NCBI GenBank assembly: GCA_027596195.1
Contig: JADGJG010000467.1
Coordinates: 1 to 19,003, forward strand
Direction: 5' to 3'
DNA: 19,003 nt
From: Podochytrium sp. JEL0797
Lineage: Eukaryota > Chytridiomycota > Chytridiomycetes > Chytridiales > Chytriomycetaceae
Part shown: in pieces, positions 1 to 8,550 of the stretch
Layout of the letters: the number at the start of each line of letters is the position of its first letter
Numbering within the stretch: position 1 is the first letter of the stretch
Notes under the pieces: model-generated
Told to the model about the DNA's origin: nothing
What the model saw: the letters and a program-made list of their open reading frames with translations, nothing else
Database searches by the model: none
Made by a program: the position numbers and the translations under genes

Positions 1-88
1 GTCTCTCCTTCATCCAGTTGGAAGCAGCGGCATAGGTTTCAACGCTGTAGTAGTCGATGACAGGGGGGATGTTGTTTGGGGTGCACAT
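1..88 (-). CDS. 5' end of an unidentified gene leaving the window (partial)
   Basis: On the minus strand an ATG at 88 opens a frame that stays open for 29 codons to the window edge. The predicted N-terminus begins MCTPNNIPPVIDYYSV and continues with an Ala-rich stretch ending near WMKER. The start has A at -3. An A/T-rich TATAAAA lies about 50 nt upstream, which fits a real 5' end. I do not recognise the family from 29 residues. The open stretch alone is weak evidence, since chance could give it. The amino-acid composition and the TATA-like element are what raise it above noise. The first base or two at the window edge belong to an incomplete codon. Confidence 0.4.
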   Translation of the reverse strand, partial: MCTPNNIPPVIDYYSVETYAAASNWMKER

Positions 89-135
89 GATGTCGTTTGT
101 TTTTTTATGCTTTGTTCGGCCAGGATTTCACGTTA

Positions 136-142
136 TTTTATA
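136..142 (-). promoter_or_regulatory. TATA-like element upstream of the partial gene
   Basis: TATAAAA is read on the minus strand 48-54 nt before the ATG at 88. The distance suits a core promoter with a short leader. The assignment rests on motif and position only. Confidence 0.3.
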
Positions 143-182
143 TTCCTTCTCATGGTGCCACTTCGTTTTGAACTTTAATCTG

Positions 183-254
183 GGGTGGCTTTTGGACCCG
201 GATGACGCAGATTCTAGGGTGGCTATTTATTGGACCAGGATGACACAGATTCTA
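183..254. repeat. Imperfect tandem duplication, two units
   Basis: Unit 1 (183-216) and unit 2 (217-254) share a GGGTGGCT start, a central GGAC(C)xGGATGAC block and an end CAGATTCTA. Unit 2 is 4 nt longer, with TTAT inserted after the shared start. The copies abut exactly. They lie upstream of the minus-strand partial gene and may be a duplicated promoter element or a decayed minisatellite. Confidence 0.6.
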
Positions 255-1070
255 TCCCCAATTATCGTCAATCACGCCGATTTATCCAATTCGGAAAATA
301 TTTTCATAGATGGTGTTGAAAATGAGGGTTAAACAAATTGAAGTAGGTTGCATGATCAGACCGAACAAGGCTCCAGTTACGAACCATATGAATCAAACAA
401 ATTTCGATCTTTGCTTCTGCTTACAATTCGTCTTCGCCAACCGCTACTCCATTTATGTACATAAATTGGAAGGCTATTTTTCCACCTCCCTCCTCAGCAA
501 TTCCATTTTTGGGCTCCTTAGTTCTCATTTACCAACCTGATGGCATAAACCCCAACAATAGAAAAAAAAATCGACTTAGTTGCTGAACCGATCACCACCA
601 ACACCAAACACTTCAAAAGCAAAAAGCCACCACCCACCCAGAACCAGGACCGGAAAAACATGGGCGCTCGAAACCTCCTTGACCATGTCAGAACCCCATT
701 CAACCGAAAAAACCCCTGCAAGTTCCCCCCGAATGCAGCCACGCAGGCACTTGTACGGCTTTAAGGCAGATGAGTTCTCACGTGAATCACACGCGGGTTC
801 TAGGATGCTCGCGTAACCGCAGTGGGGGCAACGGTGAAGGTGAGGACGCGTTGGCATGTTTGTGTTGGAATGGCCGACGTGAAGAGAGAGTGAGGTATGG
901 AGCCTCAAGTCTTGAGGTTGTTGAGTCTTGGTGGGGGGTCAAAGTGGTACGGGTATTTCTTTCGATTTTAATACACGCACTCTTTTTCAAACGGGGGGGG
1001 GGGGTGGTTCGAACAAGTTTTCAACCAATTTTTTAAATTTTCAACGCAGAAACCACCCTTCCCTTCCCCT
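255..1070. other. Intergenic region between partial gene and pyruvate kinase 3' end; no supported gene
   Basis: I see no gene here that I can defend. Several open frames overlap on both strands. One minus frame (576-908) contains CPHC and KCLRGC cysteine pairs but matches no zinc-finger spacing I know. A 12-nt G run lies at 993-1004. No clear AATAAA follows the pyruvate kinase stop on the minus strand, although A/T-rich sequence around 1025-1040 could act in 3'-end formation. Confidence 0.5.
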
Positions 1071-3019
1071 TCACTCTCTCTCAAACCCAACACACTTGAG
1101 CACACGCATCACATTCGTGGACCCCGAAATGTTTTCGATAATCCCCGACGTGACCACCACGGGGTCTCCCTTCTTGGCCATCCCCATTTTTACACCCCAC
1201 AACATGGCACGCGTAATCACGTCCTCTGTATTGGCCATGGAGTCCACGACAAACGGGTAGATTCCACGCATGATTTGACACTGACGCGCGACCTGGTCAG
1301 ACGCCGTGACGGCCAGGACGGGGGCAATCGGTCTGTACTTGCAAATCGCTTGCGCCGTGGTTCCCGTTTGCGTCAAGCTACGAGAAAAGGAATTGGTTTA
1401 GAAAGAATCAATGCCTTCCCTCCTCTTCCTTCAATCACTCAGGCGTTGTGGTTGACACAAGCGCCCCCCTTCCCCCCCCCGCACTCCAAAAAAAATAACT
1501 CACACAATCACCAAAGCAGCATGCACATCCCACGAAGTCTTAACAGCGCTCGACGCCACCGCCTCCGAAACACTAATCGGAAGCACAAGCTGACGCCTCA
1601 ACTGCGGATACAACTCGGAATAATTAATATCCGCTTCCGCCTCGCGACAAATCTTGGACATCATCGTCACTGCGTGGATCGGGAACGCGCCCTTGGCAGT
1701 TTCACCAGAAAGCATGACCGCGTCGGATCCGTCGAGGATCGCGTTCGCAACGTCCGTGGCTTCGGCGCGGGTCGGGCGCGGGTTCACAATCATGGATTCG
1801 AGCATTTGGGTGGCGGTGACGACGGGTTTGCCGGCAGCGTTGCACTTGCGGATCATCATCTTCTGGTATCGCGCGACTAGTCGGGTGGGGAAAAAAGATA
1901 AATAATTGGTAAAGAACAAAAAAGTCAAAAAAAAACGTACCACACTCGACAGGCACCTCAACCCCCAAATCACCACGCGCAGCCATAATCCCATCCGACG
2001 CCTCCAAAATCTCATCGAAATTGTCGAGTCCCTCCTGCGACTCAATCTTGGAAATAATTTTGATATTCGTGCCCGCAATCAACCGACGAATCTCATGCAC
2101 GTCCGACGCCTTACGGATGAAGGAAGCCGCAATGAGGTCCACCCCTTGCTCAACTCCGAACCGGAGATCCCCCGCGTCTTTCTCAGTAATGGCAGGCAAC
2201 TGCACAGACACCTCCGGCAAATTAATCCCCTTGTTCTCCCCCAACATGCCATCATTCTCGACACGCACAAGAACCTCCTTCTTGACGTGATCAATCGCCA
2301 AAACAGTACACCCAATCAACCCATCATCCACCAAAATCGTTCCCCCCACCTTAACAGTGCCACACAACTCATCGTAAGTCATGTACGTCTGCTCCGAATC
2401 TCCCACACGCGTAATGTCAGAGTGGAACACAAACTCTTGTCCCATTTTGAGCGCCTTGTCGGTCCCGCCCACGAGCTTTCCGGTACGGATTTCGGGTCCC
2501 TTCGTGTCGAGCATGATGGCGACTGTGCGTGGGTTTTTGGATTCTTTGACCATTTGGCGGATGTTGGCGATGGTTTGGGCGTGGTACTGTTGGAGGTGAG
2601 GGGATAGTTGTTAGAATATCGGGGTCGAAGTGAACATGCTTGGCTTGGGGTCAAAGCACAACAAAAAAAGGGAGTCTTTGTTTTACCTCGTGCGAACCGT
2701 GGGAGAAGTTCAAACGGGCCACAGTCATTCCAGCGTCGTGGAGCTTCGTGAGCATCTCAATCGACTGTGTCTTGGGACCTGTTTTTAATTCCAATTTTGT
2801 TCAGACATCCTGCGGCTGATAATGGCGAGTGTGTGTGTGTGTGCCCGAGAGGGGCGAGGGGGGGTTTACCGATGGTGCAAAAGATCTTGGACTTGATCTG
2901 CACGGGGCGTTGTTCTGTAGTGTGTGGGTTTGAAATTAAATTCGCTTGATGGGGCGGGTTGTAAGAAGGGCGTAGGACGTACCCTGCTTGAGGTAGTCTT
3001 GGTCGTCGTTGGCGTTCAT
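1071..3019 (-). CDS. PYK1: Pyruvate kinase (499 aa, six exons)
   Basis: It converts phosphoenolpyruvate and ADP to pyruvate and ATP, the last step of cytosolic glycolysis. Exons in transcript order: 3019-2983, 2914-2870, 2778-2687, 2586-1941, 1876-1504, 1377-1071. They total 1500 nt and close in frame. Visible signatures are KIFCTIGPKT (about residues 22-31), the active-site block VARLNFSHG (47-55), [11 protein letters not shown] (84-94), ISKIESQEG near 238, [10 protein letters not shown] near 262-271, ATQMLESM and NPRPTRAE. In GPEIRT the Glu marks the potassium-dependent class; independent enzymes have Lys there. Length matches the usual ~500 aa. The start is supported because the 37-nt first exon ([12 protein letters not shown]) joins in phase to the conserved region. 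The B-domain and the LGENKG segment look closer to bacterial PykF and protist enzymes than to yeast or animal ones. The five introns show it is a resident nuclear gene. Confidence 0.97.
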
Positions 3020-4158
3020 TGGTTGAAAGAGTACGTCTGATGATGGCGTGTTAGATAACTGTTATCGTGGATCAATCCAAACAAAAAGCAGGGCGGTGCG
3101 CGTGTTGAGTCGTTCTGACTCGTAGCGTGTGGGTCGCATTCGCTGGGTATCCAGCGAGAAGGAACGTACGATCGGTGCTGCACAGAAGGGAGGGAGGGCG
3201 GGAATGCCGGTGGCTTTAATACCTTCAGTTGTTCGAGCACGTTTTTTTTTGGGGGTGCTCGCCGGCTTGCCAAAAAGATAACACGCGAAGATATCGAACA
3301 AAATGGGTCGATTTCCCCGATTCTGATCTGCAAACTCAACGCCTCTATTCACAGAGACTCTTGAAAACAGGTGACGAAAATGGAATGACAACTCGAAAAC
3401 AATCAAATGCTTGGGCGCTCGAATTTATCCGCATTGAAAAAAGAATACGAAAATGAGAGGGTTATGGGCTTTGCGAAAGAAGGTAGCAGACTCGCAGCTC
3501 AAAATTAAAGTGTAATTATCCTTTTTCGCTCTTTAACTTGCCTGCTTGCCGCGACGCGTCTTTCCGTCGTTTGTTGACTTGCTGTGAGCGCGCGACCTCC
3601 TTGTCCATCTCTCCCGGGATGCGCTGTTTCAAAACCGCCAAAAATCAATCGCGGTATGGTTTTGTGAAGTCCGGTTATTTTTGAGTTGGCGCCACAAAGA
3701 GAGACGGATTGGCAAGCCACAGGGGCCGTGACTCTTTCAAGCTGTTGTTGTGGACGAATTTCTGCGTGAATTATAATGTCTTCGTCGACGTTCAAGGACA
3801 AGGCGCCACCACCTTGATTTTTAAGCGATTTCGCAGGCCACGATTTCCAAGTCAAAAGGATTCAACAAAATCGCGATCGATTTTCTTTCCATCCTCGCAA
3901 CGCGTGGTAGGGGATATTCGACCATGCATGTGTGCCAAGCATTGCTTGACTTTGGCAGTCGCTTATTCCTTGCCTGAAAAGCAAACGATGACATGAAACA
4001 ATTATTGAGCTAAATTGAACGCGCAAACGTGCAACGTGGCCGCAGCGACGTGGACCTTTCCCCAAGCGTTTCCTTGCCGAAAAAAGTTTTTTTTCGGCGG
4101 TTTTTTGAAACTTGTTCCAACTTCTTTTTGTTCTCCACTACAAAACCATCAGCAAAAC
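3020..4158. other. Divergent intergenic region: upstream of pyruvate kinase (minus) and of the small membrane protein (plus)
   Basis: This 1.1-kb stretch separates two divergently oriented starts and should hold both promoters. Just before the pyruvate kinase ATG the minus strand reads a pyrimidine-rich leader (CTCTTTCAACCA). Before the plus-strand ATG at 4159 there is a T/C-rich then A-rich leader. A 116-codon minus frame (3505-3855) and a plus frame at 3709-3996 occupy the same DNA. Neither shows a recognisable domain or splice continuation, so I do not call them. Confidence 0.5.
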
Positions 4159-4347
4159 ATGAATACGGAAGTCATTATGGTCTTCTTTGCCATGTACTTG
4201 GCGCTGCTGTACCTCTGCTTCGCGTTCTTTCGGCACTTTGTCCGGCAAGGCACCGTTCAGCTAGATTCCATGATTGAAGATACGAAGCGGCATGATCCGA
4301 ATATCGGAGATGGCGAGAAGGATCCTTTGCTTTCATTTGTTAAATAA
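4159..4347 (+). CDS. Small single-pass membrane protein, 62 aa, unknown function
   Basis: A single-exon frame begins at an ATG in good context (A at -3, after an A-rich leader). Residues about 5-27 are strongly hydrophobic (start MNTEVIMVFFAMYLALLY) and should form one membrane helix. It is followed by FFRHFVRQ and a polar, acidic tail. The tail carries GEKDPLL, which fits the acidic dileucine sorting pattern [DE]xxxL[LI]; that pattern is known to bind AP adaptors, so an endomembrane location is an inference. The stop codon at 4345-4347 overlaps an AATAAA signal. Only 41 nt separate it from the ATG4 start, so it could instead be an upstream ORF in the ATG4 transcript. I do not recognise the family. 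Confidence 0.6.
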   Translation: MNTEVIMVFFAMYLALLYLCFAFFRHFVRQGTVQLDSMIEDTKRHDPNIGDGEKDPLLSFVK

Positions 4348-4348
4348 A
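4343..4348 (+). terminator. AATAAA poly(A)-signal-like hexamer overlapping the stop codon
   Basis: The sequence TTAAATAAAC places AATAAA across the TAA stop of the 62-aa gene. If used, cleavage would fall inside or just before the ATG4 coding start. Confidence 0.35.
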
Positions 4349-4388
4349 CGAAACTGGCAAGCACGCAACCAGAAAAGAGATTCACAAA

Positions 4389-6184
4389 ATGGCACACTCC
4401 CCAAGCACAGCCACTGTGCCCCGCGCCGCCACGCCCGGCAGCACCTCCAGCACGCCCGGCCTCGCCGACGCCGTGTGGACACAAGTCAAAACGGGCGTGC
4501 GCGAGCTCGTGCACGCGGCGACCGAAGGCCTGCGCTTCTACGCGGACCCAAACCACTCGGCCACAGGAAAAGTCGTCTTCATGGGCCGCGCCTACGCAGG
4601 CCTCAGCGACGCCGCCTTTGCTGCTGACTTTGGCGCGCGCCTGTGGCTCACGTACAGACACTCGTTTCCGCCTATTGCCTCGACGGCTTACACCTCAGAG
4701 TACGTTTGTCCTTGTAGAGTGCGTGTGCTGATTTAGCATTGCAGTGTGGGGTGGGGGTGCATGATGAGGAGCGGGCAGATGCTGCTGGCGAACGCTTTTG
4801 TCTTTCATTTGCTGGGGAGAGGTGAGGCCCCATGTCGTGTATAGCTGCGTTGTTGATCACCTTCGAACTAGACTGGAGGAGAGACGACGATACCGCGGGA
4901 AAACAGTGGGACGACTATGTCAAGGTTTAGGCGAACTGGAGGAGGGGTGCCACTTTGATTCGCATGCTGAGCCACATCTTTTGCGACAGATCATTTCGTG
5001 CTTTTTGGATTCGAATTCAAGGTATCGAAGCGGATGCTGTTTCGATTGGGAACCGAATGAGTTGCTAAATGGCCTCATTATTCGCCCGCGCTTGCCAAAA
5101 CAGCCCGTATTCCATCCACAGAATCGCATTGATTGGACAACAATACGACAAAAACATTGGCGAATGGTTTGGTCCAACAACCATTTCTCAAGTCTTGCGG
5201 TGAGAGAGAAGCGAAATCCGAACCCCCTGCTGCCCCCCCGAAAACTGACACCCTCCCTCCGCCGCTGTCAGAGTTCTCCATGAAAGCCATCACTCATCAG
5301 ACATGAAACTGGCCATGCACGTCGTGAGCGATGGGACACTCTTGCTGGACGAATTGACTGCCACGTGCTCGCGGCGCAGCGAAGACGACGGTGGGAAACC
5401 GCAATGGCGGTCCGTATTGATTTTGGTTCCTGTGCGGTTGGGACTGGATTCATTGAATACAGTGTACCATGATTCCATCAAGGTTTGTCGGTTTGTGTTT
5501 TGCTTTTCGATTCCAAATTGACGATTTTTTGCTTGGCTTGGGCCACACACATGCAGAAATATTTTGCCATGCCGTATTGCGTGGGGATCGCGGGGGGGAG
5601 GCCGAATTCGTCACTCTACTTTATGGGGATAGAAGGAGGTGTGTGTGTCCCTCTCGGGATTTTTTTGTCCCCTTTTTGACATTTTTCAATTTTCTCCCGT
5701 GCAGATAACCATTTGATCTACATGGATCCCCATTTCATGCGACAAAGTAACCCTATTTCTCTCCCTCCGCTTCGTGTCTTTTCACGCGTCTCATCATTTT
5801 TATTTTGTTCCGGGACACCACAAAGCCGTCGAACTCAAAGACCCCGCATCCTACACCCCCACCGACCTCGAAACGTACCATTGCCCAACCGTGCGTATCG
5901 TGCCCATCACGTCGTTGGACCCTTCGATGGTGTTTGGATTCTATTGTCGCACCAAGGAGGAAGTCGATCAGTTTGTGGTGGACGCGAAGAAGGTGTGTGT
6001 GTGTCTGCGGGCTGTGATGCGTTTCTTTGTGTTCTCACAAAACCCCTTCATTCCCAAATTTTCACCCCTCCCCACCTGGTAGGATTTATGTTCCGGAAGC
6101 ACACCTATCTTTTCGATCCAAGACACTGCTCCAAATTACCAAGACAGCGAAATGATGTCTGACAACTCTGACGGCGACTTTTGA
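4389..6184 (+). CDS. ATG4: Autophagy cysteine protease Atg4 (390 aa, ten exons)
   Basis: Atg4 (peptidase family C54) trims the C-terminus of Atg8 to expose its Gly for lipidation and later removes Atg8 from membranes. Exons: 4389-4699, 4745-4821, 4872-4924, 4990-5021, 5104-5199, 5272-5482, 5557-5638, 5705-5746, 5826-5992, 6083-6184. They total 1173 nt and close in frame. The catalytic Cys is C109 in DVGWGCMMRSGQMLLANA. The Asp/His pair is in YMDPH (D295, H297). Other family marks are WLTYRHSFPPI, PYSIHRIA, GEWFGPTTISQVL and CVGIAGGRPNSSLYF. Exon 4 is only 32 nt (IISCFLDSNS plus a split codon) and is required to keep the frame. The C-terminus is an acidic tail rich in Ser and Asp (SDNSDGDF). 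The start is the first Met in frame, shortly after the stop of the 62-aa ORF. Length is typical of fungal and animal Atg4. Confidence 0.96.
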
Positions 6185-6188
6185 AAAT

Positions 6189-6194
6189 AATAAA
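6189..6194 (+). terminator. AATAAA poly(A)-signal-like hexamer just after the ATG4 stop
   Basis: AATAAA begins 5 nt after the TGA of ATG4, within an A/T-rich stretch. The convergent neighbour ends at 6364, so the shared 3' space is about 180 bp. Confidence 0.4.
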
Positions 6195-6363
6195 AAAATG
6201 CAATTTTTTTTTCCTGCAGCTACGGGGCAAATTTGAAGTTCTACATTAATCAACGGGGCAAATTATTTATATTTTCAGGAACACCACCCCTCCCCCCCCC
6301 ACCTTCTCCTTCCTCCGCTCACAAACACAACAAAACTCCGAACACCATGAAAACACGCCAATT

Positions 6364-8513
6364 TCACGCCTCATACTCAGGCAACACATCCCCCGCCGTC
6401 GGCACCTCATTCACAACCCGTATCGGCCCCGGAACCGGCCTCGCCCGCAACTCAATCTCACTCACCCCCTCCACAGGAACCAACCACCTCGCCTCCACCT
6501 TCCCCCCCCTCCTTCTCCATCCTTCACCCCCCTCCACACTCTGCTTCACAATCTCAAGCGCCGTTTCGAGAACTTCGACTCTCCGCGCGTGCAGGGCTTG
6601 TTGGGCGGCGAAGACGCTGTCTTTGGCGCGTTGGAGGGTGGAGGTGGTGGTGGATTTAGCGGCTTGAAGATATGCGGTGGACGCGGCGATTCGGTCGAGT
6701 TTGTGGGTGGATCGGTGGAGGAGGGTTTTGATGAAGGTTTGGGACGGGGTTGGGTCTGGGTTTGGGTTTGCCGGGGGTGGGGGGCTTGTGGAACCGGGGA
6801 AGGTGTGTGTGAGTAAAAAAGCGAAATCCTTTCAGAACCGGAGACCCAGGGAGGGGGAAGGGGCAAAAAAACTCACATGGCTTCATGATCCGGCAAAGTA
6901 GTATCAATCGAAAAAGCATTCTGCAAAAACAAATCGGCCTGCGTCGTCAACTGCTTGGCGTCGAAAATGAATTTGGTCCTGAACCAGTCGGGGATCTCCG
7001 AGTCCTTTTCTTGCAACAGGTTCAACAGCGTCAAGGCGGCTGAAAACAGTTTCTTGGACGTTTTGAGTTCCGATTCGGCCGCCTTGTGACGGTCCATTTG
7101 GTCGAGGGTCGATGCGTAGTTAGATTTGGATGACATGATGCGTAATCGGAGGGCAATGTCGTCCTTGTCGTCTTCAAAGGTCTGTGGCGGTAGGGGAGGG
7201 GGCGGCAAAAGCAAAAATCAGTGACACGCTCTCGCGGGAGAACGCAAGCCTCAAAATAACAAATCTCACCTGAGCCATCAATTCAACCAATTCTTTCCTC
7301 CACTTTGCGAGTTTAACGTTCCGTTCGTCCATGGATTCCAACTGCGAAAAAAAATAAATTCAGGAATCTTGTTCAAACTCACACACACACACACACAAAC
7401 ACACAAAATCAGGAGATTGTTACATACCACATTAATCTCTTTAATCAACCGATCCGAAGTTTCATTCACTTGTTGTTTCATTTGTTCCAACGCGTTGCGC
7501 GCTTCGAGGAGTTCTTGTCGCAGTTTTTGCTCCTTTTCGGCTTGGTTGCCCTACAAAAGAATATCAACTTAATTTGCTGTTGATGGGTTGGGGAGGGGGG
7601 TTCGCTCTGTTCGCTCCGTTTCGCATGCTTTCCAACACCAGCAATTCCACGCATTTCGAATCGCCAGTCAATCACGCCGCCCCTGTCCCCAAGAATCTTT
7701 GCACGGCGCGAAGCAGAAAATGAAATTTTGCCCCCCCCCCCCTTCCCCATTGATCCCGGACCAAAGAAGCCTCAACTCCGATTCCGCTTTGGCTGCAAAT
7801 TTCGAATCCAGTTCTGGTGGTCGGGGTTCCTCAATTCCCCGCAATTCAAATCCCGTCTGAGGGGTGGGGGGGCATGTGACAAGGCAAAATGCAGGAAATG
7901 GTGACTCGAATCTCCGAATTCAGTTGGCCCCCCCTTTTTCCCAGATCCTTGCTTCACCAGACAACACCAACTCACCCAGATGGAAGCTTGGATCGACGCC
8001 AAAGTGTATTGGGTATTCAGAGCGTCCTTTTGGGCCAACAGTTTTGAAATCAGGTCCTGTCGGCGGGACTGTTCACGTTTATCGATTTCGGTTCGTTGCA
8101 TAATGTTGGCAATCAGTCGTTTCTATCATGAGGTGTGGTTTTGGTATCAGAACAATGAGATCAGATGATGTGAAATATGGTGGCTGGGGTTGGGATGTGT
8201 TGAACTTGAAACGGATTTCTTCGATCGTATGGGGTGATCTCTCGCATGAGCTGATGTTGGAGAGAGTGGGGAGGAAGTGGGAGTGTACCTGCAGGGGTAG
8301 TTTTTCGTCCAGGTCGTAGTTTTCTAAGATGGAGTCTGCAAGGGGTTCTGTGGGAAGCAGTCAAGCGACGACGATGAGTAAGGGACAAGGTCATGGGATG
8401 CGGAGAGAGAGAGAGATACCGTATATCTCTATTGCAGTGCGTAGAATGAGTGGGATGGCGTTGTGTGACAGTGAGAATGCAGACGAGGAGCGGGAGTGGT
8501 CATCGAGCGACAT
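6364..8513 (-). CDS. Predicted coiled-coil protein, 406 aa, seven exons, unknown function
   Basis: Exons in transcript order: 8513-8420, 8347-8289, 8122-7976, 7550-7428, 7341-7270, 7181-6877, 6784-6364. The 1221 nt close in frame. The N-terminus (start MSLDDHSRSSSAFSLSHNAI) leads into LRTAIEIYEPLADSILENY. Residues about 50-165 are rich in Glu, Lys, Gln and Leu with heptad-like spacing, so coiled coil is likely. A second helical block (about 166-265) contains IPDWFRTKFIFDAKQL. A Pro-rich linker (about 268-282) and another helical block (TFIKTLLHRSTHKLDR onward) follow. The protein ends LPEYEA. No signal peptide or membrane helix is seen. I cannot name the family. The third intron (7551-7975, 425 nt) is the longest in the window. 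The start lies 37 nt from the divergent start of the CH-DH gene, so the two probably share a promoter. The first two junctions are less certain than the rest. Confidence 0.8.
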
Positions 8514-8550
8514 TTGGAAATGGATTTTTTCTATCGGGAAAGACACACAC

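Noticed and set aside
576..908. Minus-strand 110-codon frame with CPHC and KCLRGC cysteine pairs, possibly a zinc-binding protein
   Set aside because: The cysteine spacing fits no zinc-finger class I know, the flanks look like random translation, and overlapping frames on both strands are equally open.
3505..3855. Minus-strand 116-codon frame in the pyruvate kinase upstream region
   Set aside because: No recognisable domain, no convincing splice partners, and an equally long plus-strand frame covers the same DNA. It may be worth a search but is not supported.
4257..4661. Long antisense frame opposite ATG4 exon 1
   Set aside because: It is a shadow of the GC-biased third positions of ATG4. 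The plus frame carries the family motifs.
8329..8550. N-terminal extension of the CH-DH protein from the upstream in-frame ATG at 8329
   Set aside because: It would overlap the first two exons of the divergent coiled-coil gene, whose exons and splice sites join in phase, and the extension has no low-complexity or domain character like the rest.
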